Below are positions 26,370 through 34,615 of a stretch of 64,000 bases of DNA, piece by piece (within the stretch, counting starts at the first letter, position 1; each line of letters begins with the position of its first letter). Under the pieces are notes generated by a model. It was not told the origin of the DNA. It saw only the letters and a program-made list of their open reading frames with translations, and searched no databases. Source of the stretch: an uncultured Poribacteria bacterium (GTDB taxonomy: Bacteria > Poribacteria > WGA-4E > WGA-3G). The position numbers and the translations under genes are program-made. The stretch lies in assembly GCA_951828385.1 (NCBI GenBank), contig OX639973.1, positions 3,215,200 through 3,279,199 on the forward strand. Direction: 5' to 3'.

Positions 26370-26707
26370 CGGATGCCTCGAGAAAGTAATAGATTGATCG
26401 CTGTCGTCTCAATATATAGTGACGCGAGCTCGAGCAAAAAAGTGGCATAATTCAGAAAAATATTTTTTAACGCCCGCCAGTCAAATCCGAATGCTTAGTT
26501 CGCCAGCAAAAGTTTGCGTAGATCCTGATATGTTAAGACTGGTGGTTAAATCGGCGAGAAGCGGTTTGCAGAATAAGGAGAACAAAGGAAAGTAGTCGGT
26601 AATTTTGTGAGGCAACTAACGTATTATCTTCCACAGAAGAATCGTCCCATCCGCGCTTGCACTTGTTGCTTCTTACTTGCCAAACATGCATGACTACTCC
26701 CGTTAAC
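26370..26707. other. Intergenic region with WD40 relic
   Basis: 338 bp between the sigma-WD40 gene and a C-type-lectin gene. It contains a WD40 3'-end relic (26616-26675) and a partial GGACTTACGCA-like word near 26500-26525 (TTTGCGTAGATCCT). Nothing else recognised. Confidence 0.6.
26616..26675 (-). pseudogene. 3'-end relic of a WD40 gene
   Basis: On the minus strand, ATSASADGTILLWKIIR followed by TAG reads in one frame, matching the last WD repeat of the adjacent sigma-WD40 gene (ASGGHDGTILLWELR then stop). The relic starts directly after a TAA in the same frame, so it is only about 19 codons and not expressed as a protein. It looks like the remaining 3' end of a second copy. Confidence 0.6.
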
Positions 26708-28171
26708 TTACTCATCAGCAGCCTCTTTCACAGTTGGTGTTTTAGAAACCAACCCATCCTTTTCTATAATTGCCTCTCGCGTCATTTGCCAGAAAGGGCT
26801 TCCGGGACCAACGGATTGCCATTCACCGTCCCTGAAAGTGAACACGACATAGTCTTTTTCTGTGTCTGGAAGTCTATCAGGAAAAATTGGTCGGACTGCC
26901 CAGTTGGTGTAGGTAACAGGTTCCCCACTATCCCACTGCCATTCTCCCTCCTTTTCCACGTCGGTAAGTCCGATCCATGAGGAGTGGACTCTAAAAATGA
27001 CCTGAAGCCAGTGCTGCTCGGCTTCGTCATTGATGGAGACGAGATGCGCGCCCGCCTCAATCGCCTTCTGTTGCGCATCGTGCCAATCAATACACTGAAT
27101 TTTTTTGTATGCATGACCGTTCGCGGGATTAATGACCCATACGCTTTTCGCTGGCTTCCTCGCCTGCGGTGGGACAGGCGGCTCGGCTTTAACTTCAGCG
27201 GGGATCTCTATAGCTCCAGGGGCTTTAATATTACCGGGAGACGGTTTAGCAGCAACCGGATTACCATCAAGTGTTAGGACAAGTGCCTCCGGGTGTACAC
27301 CATCTTTAAGTAGGAAGGGGCCCACTCCAGCAGAAAGTTCTTTTTCCACAGAAGGTCCACTATATTTCACAGAAATCGTGTAAAACCCTGGTACATCCAT
27401 GTACTCTGTAAAATAGCCGTCGTCATCCGTAAAATAGTCCATGCTGTAGCTGCCGCCACTTTGTGGATTGAACTCATCGCTTTGCCGCATGTTGAGCCGT
27501 CCGTCGGCGTTGACAAGGGGGGTGCCATCGGCATAAACGATTCGCGCGTGGATCCGCAGCCGCGATTTGACGGTGATTTTGACATTTTCGAGGGTTGTGC
27601 CGGGCTCAAGGGCGAATGTGATCCCTTCAAAAAAGCCAGGCTCCTCCGCGTTATTGAAAACGATGACCTTTCCAATCTGGATAGAGAAGATCTTTTTATC
27701 CGGCTCAAGGGGACCGCGATGTATCAATTCGGGTGGGACCTGTTCTCCTTCCAGAATTTCCTCGGGATCGAACCCCTCAGCCATACCCTGTGGGATGTCT
27801 GGAATCACCTCTAATTGAATGAAACCGGGTTGGATACCGGTGACAGTAAAAGTACCCTCTACATCGGTTCGCACTGTAGACGGGTGTCGTGGCATCCCTG
27901 GGAGATCCATGCCTTCAGGCGGTTTTTGACCGTCCGGTTGGAACTCACCCTCCGGTTGTAACTGACCCTCTTGGCGTTGCATAGGTTGAATAGCGAACGT
28001 GAACCCGCCAACACCCCTACCTTCTAAATCGACAACTTTGCCTGACATGCCACTCGGTGCTTGTAGATCCTGCTCTATGGGCACCTGCGCTGTTGTAACA
28101 CCTATTGTGGTGAATAAAAGCGTTAGTGCTGCGAACACTGTGAGTTTTTGTGCGGTGTAGATCCGACGCAT
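26708..28171 (-). CDS. Secreted carboxypeptidase-regulatory plus C-type-lectin protein
   Basis: 487 residues with a signal peptide (FAALTLLFTTIGVTTAQ). About 38-130 is a carboxypeptidase-regulatory-like beta-sandwich (GMSGKVVDLEGRGVGGFTF, TDVEGTFTVTGIQPGFIQLEV). About 180-300 is a second such region with SYSMDYFTDDDGYFTEYMDVPG. About 345-460 is a C-type lectin fold (AHLVSINDEAEQHWLQ, SSWIGLTDVEKEGEWQWDSGEPVTYTNW in segments). It probably binds surface glycans or proteins. A paralogue lies immediately upstream on the same strand. Confidence 0.88.
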   Translation of the reverse strand: MRRIYTAQKLTVFAALTLLFTTIGVTTAQVPIEQDLQAPSGMSGKVVDLEGRGVGGFTFAIQPMQRQEGQLQPEGEFQPDGQKPPEGMDLPGMPRHPSTVRTDVEGTFTVTGIQPGFIQLEVIPDIPQGMAEGFDPEEILEGEQVPPELIHRGPLEPDKKIFSIQIGKVIVFNNAEEPGFFEGITFALEPGTTLENVKITVKSRLRIHARIVYADGTPLVNADGRLNMRQSDEFNPQSGGSYSMDYFTDDDGYFTEYMDVPGFYTISVKYSGPSVEKELSAGVGPFLLKDGVHPEALVLTLDGNPVAAKPSPGNIKAPGAIEIPAEVKAEPPVPPQARKPAKSVWVINPANGHAYKKIQCIDWHDAQQKAIEAGAHLVSINDEAEQHWLQVIFRVHSSWIGLTDVEKEGEWQWDSGEPVTYTNWAVRPIFPDRLPDTEKDYVVFTFRDGEWQSVGPGSPFWQMTREAIIEKDGLVSKTPTVKEAADE

Positions 28172-28198
28172 CTCTGTACTCCTTATGTGTTGCTGTGC

Positions 28199-29479
28199 TC
28201 AAGGTTTTTCGGTGTCACTGTCTGATTCAGGGGCACCAATAATGAGATTTTCTCTTTCCAAAATCGCGCGTTCCGTTAGGCGTGCGAGGGGACTCCCCTG
28301 ACGGGTGAGCTGCCATTTCTCTGTCAAACCCACGAGGACTGTATATCCCCGACTCACCTCCTCGGTTTGAGGAGACTTGCTACTCTCGGCAGCTTCCTTT
28401 GGCGAATTCCAATTCGTGTAAGTGATCGGTTCGCCGTTGTCCCATTGTTGCTCTGTTTCCTCTGCGTCAACAGTGAGTCCGATCCAAAAGTTTTCTCGTT
28501 TTCCAAAGACTTCGAGGATCCACTGTTGTTCTGCTTCATCGTTGATAGCGACGAGGTGAGCCTCTTGGGCGACTGCTCGCGCCTGTGCCTCTTCACGGGT
28601 GTCGCAGCGAATCATTTTATACGCGTGTCGGTTGTCGGGATTGATTGCCCACATGCCTTCGCGTTCCCGTTTCCGCGCAGCTTCAAAGCGTGCCCGGTCG
28701 TGGACGTGAGGGGCTACTTCTACTTTCTCGGGTTTAGGGGGTTGAGGCTCAGCACTAAGCGTCAAGACAAGTCCATCAAGCCGCTGACCATCTTCAAGTA
28801 AAATCTCCTCGGATTCCACAGATCGTCCTTCGTATTTCACGGTAACGGTGTAATAGGCAGCCGCATTCACATATTTCGTAAAGTAACCGTCAGGATCAAG
28901 CGTTGTTGGACCACTGCTGCCGCCACCGCCACCTTTCAAGCGTCGTCGGTTGAGGCTGAAATCAACACGTGCATTGCTAAGCGGAGTGCCATCGGCGGAA
29001 AGGACGCGCCCACGGATACGCATCCGTAGTCGGACGATTATCTCTATGTCTTTAACATCTGCACCCTGTTCAATAGTGAAAGGAAATCCACCTCTCTGCC
29101 AGCGGTGCATCTGTGGATCGAGATGAAAGGTTGCTCCATCAATTTTGATGCTTTGAAATTCGTATTCCGCTTCATGTTCAGGCATTAACATAAGTGTATG
29201 GACTGCAGGCGAAGCGATGTCAATGATTGAGAACGCGCCTGTTTCGTCTGTCTCGCTGGGTTGCGTGGGTGGGAACATAGGTTCAGGTCTGTGGTGCCGG
29301 TTTGCTGGCATCTCGCCTGCGAATGACGAGAAACCTACGATAACGTTAGGAACCGGTTGCCCCGCTTCATCGATCACCCTTCCTGAAAAACTTGCCGCTA
29401 CGCTCGGTAGAGCCGTCGAAACCAAAAGCGCAACACTCACAACGCAAACGCCAAGGAATGTCGGGTAAGAACGCTTCAT
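28199..29479 (-). CDS. Secreted carboxypeptidase-regulatory plus C-type-lectin protein (paralogue)
   Basis: 426 residues with a signal peptide ending near SVAAS. The domain order repeats that of the downstream gene: FSGRVIDEAGQPVPNVIVGF, then TDETGAFSIIDI, a YFTKYVNAAAYYTVTVKYEG region, then a C-type lectin fold (AHLVAINDEAEQQWILEVFG, NFWIGLTVDAEETEQQWDNGEPITYTNW in segments). The 27-bp spacing and shared architecture show tandem duplication. A charge-rich linker (RARFEAARKRERE) precedes the lectin fold. No transmembrane anchor seen. Confidence 0.88.
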   Translation of the reverse strand: MKRSYPTFLGVCVVSVALLVSTALPSVAASFSGRVIDEAGQPVPNVIVGFSSFAGEMPANRHHRPEPMFPPTQPSETDETGAFSIIDIASPAVHTLMLMPEHEAEYEFQSIKIDGATFHLDPQMHRWQRGGFPFTIEQGADVKDIEIIVRLRMRIRGRVLSADGTPLSNARVDFSLNRRRLKGGGGGSSGPTTLDPDGYFTKYVNAAAYYTVTVKYEGRSVESEEILLEDGQRLDGLVLTLSAEPQPPKPEKVEVAPHVHDRARFEAARKREREGMWAINPDNRHAYKMIRCDTREEAQARAVAQEAHLVAINDEAEQQWILEVFGKRENFWIGLTVDAEETEQQWDNGEPITYTNWNSPKEAAESSKSPQTEEVSRGYTVLVGLTEKWQLTRQGSPLARLTERAILERENLIIGAPESDSDTEKP

Positions 29480-29575
29480 AGTAGATACCTCCTTTTGTTA
29501 ATAGGGGTAAAAAGGTCGGAGTGAATCTGTATTACACGAATATATTATAGCACTTGTGTGAGCTATTGACAACAT

Positions 29576-29701
29576 TATAGTGAATCCTAAAAATAAATAG
29601 ACACATTCGTAGCATAAACTTCCAGTTTGTGCCAGTCTGAATGCCTGTTATAGGTATTCAGACTGTTTGAGAGTGCCCAATTAATTCTAAACTTTACTAT
29701 A
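29576..29701. mobile_element. 126-bp MITE-like element, copy 1
   Basis: Ends are TATAGTGAA and TTTACTATA, a 9-bp inverted repeat with one mismatch, and an internal palindrome CAGTCTGAAT/ATTCAGACTG spans the centre. A second copy of exactly the same length, nearly identical over the 3' two thirds, lies at 41875-42000 in the same orientation. No coding content. Confidence 0.8.
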
Positions 29702-29769
29702 ATTATTACTATAGCCAGAACCATTCAATTCTCCATTTCTCGACCAAATCTTCACCCCCAGGCCCGGTA

Positions 29770-29823
29770 GGTGCGGTTTTGCGGTGTACGTACCCAAATG
29801 CGACCTGCATTCCTAACCGCACC
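29770..29823. repeat. Inverted repeat GGTGCGGTT/AACCGCACC
   Basis: Two 9-bp perfect arms separated by 36 bp. Function unknown; not followed by a T-run. Confidence 0.55.
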
Positions 29824-29961
29824 GGATCCTGAAAAAAGAACGAGAAACTCTATAATTTCTTAAAACTGAATGACTCTGTATCAGCGAACTTTTGAATTGA
29901 CAAACAAGCCAAGAACGCCTATAATCGTATTAATTCTTATTCAAGCAGCAGGTATATCCAA

Positions 29962-32229
29962 GTGAGAAACGACCAAACCGACTTCCTCCACATCGGAGAG
30001 CAAAAAGGCTACATCGAACTCCTCAACAAAGGAACAACAATTCGCTATATTGCCCCAAACAAAAAATACAGATTCACCAATCCAGAAGAACAGGTCCGCG
30101 CAAAATTTTACGTTGAGTTAATCGAGTATTTCCAATACTCCGAAAACCGAATTGATTTAGAGGTAACTGTTCCACGCAGGACCCCTTCCGATCTTGCCGA
30201 CATTGTTGTTTTCCAAGATGATGACAAGAAAGATCCTTTTATTGTCGTTGAGTGTAAAAAGGACGAAACTTCTGAGGCAGAATTTGAGCAGGCAATTGAA
30301 CAGGCTTTCGGGAACTGTAACTCTTTGAGCGGACATTACGCCGTTGTCGTTGCAGGAAACACGCGTAGATCCTTTGATGTTAAAAACTATAAACCGGGTG
30401 AACGCACAGAAAATATCATCGCCGATCCGCCGGTAGGATACGGCAAAGTCCAAGAATGGCGATATCTAAAAGGTGACCCTCGCTCGGAACTTTCCGTCAT
30501 TGAAAGAGGCGATCTCATTCGTGTCCTTGAGAAATGCCACCAAACGCTCTGGCAAGGCGGCAAATTCGCACCGACACAGGCATTCGATGAACTCGCCAAG
30601 ATTCTTTTTATCAAAATCCGGGATGAAAAGAAACTACGACGGGACGGTGAACCTTACGATTTTCAGATTAAGACGCGTGAAACCTCAGAATCCGTTGCAA
30701 ATCGAATTAACGCACTCTATCAGGACGCAAAAACACAAGAGCCAGAGGTGTTTACAGAGAATATTGAAATTGATGAAAATAGATTGTTTTCTGTCGTTAA
30801 TCACTTGCAGGGGATTAGCCTCAACCAAACCGATTTGGATGTGAAAGGTGTCGCTTTTGAACGGTTCTTAGGCAATTTTTTTAAAGGCGAAACCGGACAG
30901 TTTTTCACACCTCGCGAAGTGGTTGAGTTTATGGTTGATATGGTCACGCCGCACCATGAAGAACTCATCCTCGATCCTGCCTGCGGTTCGGGTGGTTTTC
31001 TGTTACATGCGATGGATTACATCCGTAAACAGGCATCCGACTACTACGACGAAGAAAGTCGAGAACATTATCTCCATTGGCACGATTTCGCCGAAAAACG
31101 ACTTTTCGGAATTGAAGTCAACGACTCCATTGCCCGTGTTGCAAAGATGAATATGATCATTCACGATGATGGGCATAGCAACGTTATCAGCAATGATGCA
31201 CTTGTCGGCTTTGATACGCTCCGCAACCAACACAGTAGTTTTGAAAAAGAGAAATTTGATGTAATCCTTACGAATCCACCTTTCGGAGCAGACATCAAAC
31301 AAGCAGAATTGCCTTATCTTGAAAACTATGAACTTGGCAAAGGAAAAACTTCTCGAAAGACTGAAATTCTGTTTCTTGAACGCTGTTTCGACTTCCTCAA
31401 ATGGAAAACTGGAAAACTCGCGATTATTCTACCGGACGGCATTTTGACCAACTCTTCACTGCAAGATGTCCGCGATTACATTGAACGGCATTTCCAAATC
31501 CGCGCCGTTGTCTCACTGCCACAGATTGCTTTCTCACATTACGGTGCCGGTGTTAAAACGTCTATTCTGTTCCTCCGAAAGTTATCGAAACAAGAATATG
31601 ACCGCTATCAAGCTGCCATCAATCAAATTACGCAAAAGAACGAAGCTGGCTATGTCCCTCAGATTGAGGCACTTGAAGATGAACGGCAGACTACTATCAC
31701 AAAAGGATCTCCAGCACAAGTCGATGTAATGGAAACTTATAGGCAGCAATTCATGGCTATTTTGGACAGTATTGATGCCTTAAATCAGAAACTCGACAAA
31801 ACGCCAACGAAAAAAGTTCAAACCCTTAGTGCCTTTTTCTTTCCAGAGATTGAGTCCACACCTACTACAGAATATGAATCATTGGACGCACAAACCGCAC
31901 GTGCAGAACTCAAGGCACAGACCGCCAAACTGAACGCGCTGGAGAAGGAATATAAAGCGGCATTCAAAGCAGCAGCCGATCCGGAGTGGGAAAACGAAAT
32001 CAAAGCGGAATACAAAGAACAGATTGACGCTGTTAAAAAGGAATGGGAAGAAAAAAATGTAGAAGACATCCGCGAATGGGTTCGGGAAAATGCCAATCAC
32101 TCAATCTTCATGGCGATCGCTGAGCGTATCGGATATGACGCAACAGGACGCAAGGACTCCGTTAACGAGCTAAACACTATCTGTGAAGAATATCGCAAGT
32201 TCATTGAGAACCCAGATTTTTTCGGGTAA
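29962..32229 (+). CDS. HSDR_N nuclease plus HsdM adenine methyltransferase (type I-like / type IIB-like)
   Basis: 755 residues (GTG start at 29962). Residues about 25-165 form a PD-(D/E)xK nuclease domain of the HSDR_N type, with Asp80 (SDLADIVVF) and the E97-C-K99 motif (VVECKK). About 300-560 is an N6-adenine methyltransferase with SAM motif DPACGSGGF (338-346) and catalytic NPPF (438-441). The C-terminus is coiled-coil-like (ARAELKAQTAKLNALEKEYKAAF). A single protein thus carries nuclease and methyltransferase, as in the BcgI A subunit, and no HsdR helicase gene is nearby. The gene ends at TAA (32227-32229), but a slippery site just before the stop should let some ribosomes continue into the specificity subunit. 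Confidence 0.9.
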   Translation: MRNDQTDFLHIGEQKGYIELLNKGTTIRYIAPNKKYRFTNPEEQVRAKFYVELIEYFQYSENRIDLEVTVPRRTPSDLADIVVFQDDDKKDPFIVVECKKDETSEAEFEQAIEQAFGNCNSLSGHYAVVVAGNTRRSFDVKNYKPGERTENIIADPPVGYGKVQEWRYLKGDPRSELSVIERGDLIRVLEKCHQTLWQGGKFAPTQAFDELAKILFIKIRDEKKLRRDGEPYDFQIKTRETSESVANRINALYQDAKTQEPEVFTENIEIDENRLFSVVNHLQGISLNQTDLDVKGVAFERFLGNFFKGETGQFFTPREVVEFMVDMVTPHHEELILDPACGSGGFLLHAMDYIRKQASDYYDEESREHYLHWHDFAEKRLFGIEVNDSIARVAKMNMIIHDDGHSNVISNDALVGFDTLRNQHSSFEKEKFDVILTNPPFGADIKQAELPYLENYELGKGKTSRKTEILFLERCFDFLKWKTGKLAIILPDGILTNSSLQDVRDYIERHFQIRAVVSLPQIAFSHYGAGVKTSILFLRKLSKQEYDRYQAAINQITQKNEAGYVPQIEALEDERQTTITKGSPAQVDVMETYRQQFMAILDSIDALNQKLDKTPTKKVQTLSAFFFPEIESTPTTEYESLDAQTARAELKAQTAKLNALEKEYKAAFKAAADPEWENEIKAEYKEQIDAVKKEWEEKNVEDIREWVRENANHSIFMAIAERIGYDATGRKDSVNELNTICEEYRKFIENPDFFG

Positions 32230-32269
32230 GCCCTGATAGGGAAAATCAAATTTTTCTCACCTATCGGGG
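32217..32269 (+). promoter_or_regulatory. Predicted -1 programmed ribosomal frameshift signal
   Basis: Slippery heptamer T TTT TTC (32217-32223) is in the zero frame (GAT TTT TTC), followed by a 7-nt spacer (GGGTAAG, containing the stop TAA) and a stem of 10 pairs: CCCTGATAGG (32231-32240) with CCTATCGGGG (32260-32269), one G-U. The loop is 19 nt. A -1 slip reads CGG GTA AGC CCT and enters the HsdS frame. Basis: direct inspection; frameshifting itself is untested. Confidence 0.75.
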
Positions 32270-33638
32270 CGAAATAGTCAACAAGCGGATTGATGCCTAC
32301 TATTACCAACCCAAATTTAAGGCTACCGACAAAGCACTGAAAAACGCTCAATTTGATGTTGTCAATTTGGGTGCCTTGATAAGTGACATATCAAGTGGAG
32401 CTACGCCAAAGGTTGACGAAAATTACTATACAGATGCGTCCGGTATCCCGTTTTTAAGGGTCCAAAATGTTACGGACGAAGGAATTGATTTGAGCGATGT
32501 GAAATTTATCAAGAGAGACGTTCATAACGGCATGCTCAAGCGTTCGCAAGTTAAAAAAGACGATCTGGTGTTTACAATAACTGGTAGAATTGGAAGTGTT
32601 GCGGTTGTACCAGATAACTTTGAAGGAAATATAAATCAGCATTCCGTTCGATTTCAACTCAAAACACAAATTACGAACATCGCCATTAACCCGCGTTACG
32701 TAGCTGTTTCCCTTAATTTACCTCTCGGTCAATCTTTGGCACTCCGAGAGGTGACGGGTGGAACTCGTCCCGCACTCGATTACAAAGCCTTATATTCCCT
32801 CAAAACTATTCTTCCACCTACCAACATCCAAAATCACATCGTCAGCATCATGAGATCTGCGTATGCAGAGAAAAAACAGAAAGAGGAGGAAGCGGACGCA
32901 TTCTTGGATTCAATTGATGATTATGTGCTTCAGGAATTGCGGATCGAAATGCTAGTAACTGAAGAAAAGAAGCGTTTTGTAGTTTATGCAGGAGAAATTG
33001 AAGGACGTTTTGACCCTTTATACATGAGTAATATATCCCATATTAGAAACCTTAAAACGCCATATCCTCTGACCCGACTAAGAAAACTTTTAATTCAGAA
33101 ACCCCAGTATGGCGCAAACGAAAGGGCAGTTGACGGCAATCCTGAAACTGACGTTCGATACATCCGGATTACTGATATAGACGACTACGGAAACCTACTG
33201 GAGGACTGGAAAACTGCAGAAGCAATACATTCCAAATACTTGCTTGAAGAAAATGATGTCCTCTTTGCCAGAAGTGGTTCAGCGGGACGGGCGTTTATTT
33301 ACAAAAACGAATTGGGTAAAGCCGTTTTTGCAGGATATCTGATTCGATTTAAGTTTGATCCCGCGAAAGTAAATCCTTCATTTGTATTCCATTATACATT
33401 GACAACAATTTACAAATTGTGGGTACAATCAATTCAACGAACATCTGTACAGGCAAATATAAATTCAAAAGAATTTCAGTCACTTGAGATTCCGCTGCCA
33501 CCGCTTGATGTCCAAAATCAGATTGTAGAAGAAGTTAATAGGCGTTTGGCTCACGTGGCAGAGCTTAGGCAAGAAGCGAATACTACCGTGGAGGAGGCAA
33601 AAGAGAGAGTTGAGCGGATTTTGTTGGCAGAAGGATAG
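32223..33638 (+). CDS. HsdS specificity subunit, entered by -1 frameshift from the upstream gene
   Basis: Restriction-modification DNA specificity protein with two target-recognition halves. The frame opens at 32208 and, up to a TTG at 32367, contains no ATG, GTG or TTG, yet this region is clearly coding: it reads RENQIFLTYRGEIVNKRIDA and YYYQPKF. That parallels the second half's start, KKRFVVYAGEIEGRFDPLYM, so the two halves are internal repeats. TRD1 spans about 32370-32830, the conserved spacer LPPTNIQNHIVSIMR and coiled coil lead to TRD2 (33000-33500), and LPPLDVQNQIVEEVNRRL is the second conserved region. From the slippery site the fusion would add 471 residues to the 754-residue upstream part. 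Confidence 0.85.
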   Translation, partial: RVSPDRENQIFLTYRGEIVNKRIDAYYYQPKFKATDKALKNAQFDVVNLGALISDISSGATPKVDENYYTDASGIPFLRVQNVTDEGIDLSDVKFIKRDVHNGMLKRSQVKKDDLVFTITGRIGSVAVVPDNFEGNINQHSVRFQLKTQITNIAINPRYVAVSLNLPLGQSLALREVTGGTRPALDYKALYSLKTILPPTNIQNHIVSIMRSAYAEKKQKEEEADAFLDSIDDYVLQELRIEMLVTEEKKRFVVYAGEIEGRFDPLYMSNISHIRNLKTPYPLTRLRKLLIQKPQYGANERAVDGNPETDVRYIRITDIDDYGNLLEDWKTAEAIHSKYLLEENDVLFARSGSAGRAFIYKNELGKAVFAGYLIRFKFDPAKVNPSFVFHYTLTTIYKLWVQSIQRTSVQANINSKEFQSLEIPLPPLDVQNQIVEEVNRRLAHVAELRQEANTTVEEAKERVERILLAEG

Positions 33639-33700
33639 ATTAAATCATTGAGGCATCAAGTTGCTTGCACTGGAAGTGCATGAAACGGAAAACAAAAAGT

Positions 33701-34615
33701 TCATTTTTTTAAGAATTGCAATGCTGCTTCTACCATCTCATCTGTAGTTTCATTCATCTGTCTTTCCATTTCTTGTCTATAGCGGTTATAAAGCCAAGTA
33801 AAAATGAGAGGACCGGTCCGACGATGATTGAAAATACCATCCTGTAACTCACGGCAGGCATCGGTTAACTCCTCAATGTTCGCACCTATCAAGGCTTTTT
33901 CCCATAGATTTTCCGCATGTGTTTTAAGTTTACTTAGCAACACCACCGACTTGTTGTGCTCTATAAGTTGTTGTATCCCAAACAGACAAACGGGCATAAA
34001 TGGAATTACCACTGCTAAAATCCATTTTTCAAAAGTCCAGTCCTTTTTTATCAGTCCAATACCAATAGCAGCGGCGGCCGTAAGTCCCATAACAACAATT
34101 ATTACCTTGGTGTAATGCTGTCTCAGCTCTGCACTCCACCAACAATTTGTTCGCTGACAAACAATCCGCGCTAAATGAATTGGCAATTTACCTGTCGTTA
34201 CAGGGTACCAGTCTTTAAGCTCACTATAAGAAGGCTTCTCAGGTTCATACTTCGCAGCATATTTCGCCACAGTTTCCGCCATTTCCAATTGCGAACCAAC
34301 TGTAAGCTCTCGCCAGTCCAGTTCAAGCACGGCACAATCAAAGGATTCATGAATTCTGGCAGCTTTTTCTTTCAAAGTTTGTCGCCAAGGAGTAAACCAT
34401 AGTATATTGAGACAAGTTATAATTATACCGTAGAGAGCGGTCCAAACGGCAAACTTAGGAAAAAATGCAACAACCAATGAACAAAGCGGAGGACTTAAAA
34501 TGCTGAGTCCTATTTGAATTCCTAAAATAACTTTGGCGTACGAGTCGGATTTTCTTCGTGCTGCCAAACGCTTCAGTTGGGTCGGTTCTAATTGAGTTTC
34601 TATGATTTTATTCAT
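33701..34615 (-). CDS. S-4TM (SMODS-associated four-TM) CBASS effector
   Basis: 304 residues. Four hydrophobic segments at about 27-50 (VILGIQIGLSILSPPLCSL), 56-75 (VWTALYGIIITCLNILWF), 170-190 (VIIVVMGLTAAAAIGIGLI) and 200-222 (WILAVVIPFMPVCLFGIQQL), with a soluble central part containing ARIVCQRTNCWW, match the S_4TM effector that accompanies SMODS nucleotidyltransferases. Such effectors are thought to disrupt the membrane when a cyclic nucleotide signal binds. ATG overlaps the stop of the CD-NTase gene (TAATG), so the two are translationally coupled. Confidence 0.9.
   Translation of the reverse strand: MNKIIETQLEPTQLKRLAARRKSDSYAKVILGIQIGLSILSPPLCSLVVAFFPKFAVWTALYGIIITCLNILWFTPWRQTLKEKAARIHESFDCAVLELDWRELTVGSQLEMAETVAKYAAKYEPEKPSYSELKDWYPVTTGKLPIHLARIVCQRTNCWWSAELRQHYTKVIIVVMGLTAAAAIGIGLIKKDWTFEKWILAVVIPFMPVCLFGIQQLIEHNKSVVLLSKLKTHAENLWEKALIGANIEELTDACRELQDGIFNHRRTGPLIFTWLYNRYRQEMERQMNETTDEMVEAALQFLKK

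Larger units (their letters stand above)
29480..29961. other. Intergenic region before the restriction-modification genes
   Basis: 482 bp with a 126-bp inverted-repeat element at 29576-29701 and a second inverted repeat (GGTGCGGTT, 29770-29778, with AACCGCACC, 29815-29823). No gene recognised. Confidence 0.7.

Noticed and set aside
32367-32369. TTG as the HsdS start
   Set aside because: It would remove the conserved N-terminal repeat of HsdS (RGEIVNKRIDAYYY), which is coding by comparison with the second half.
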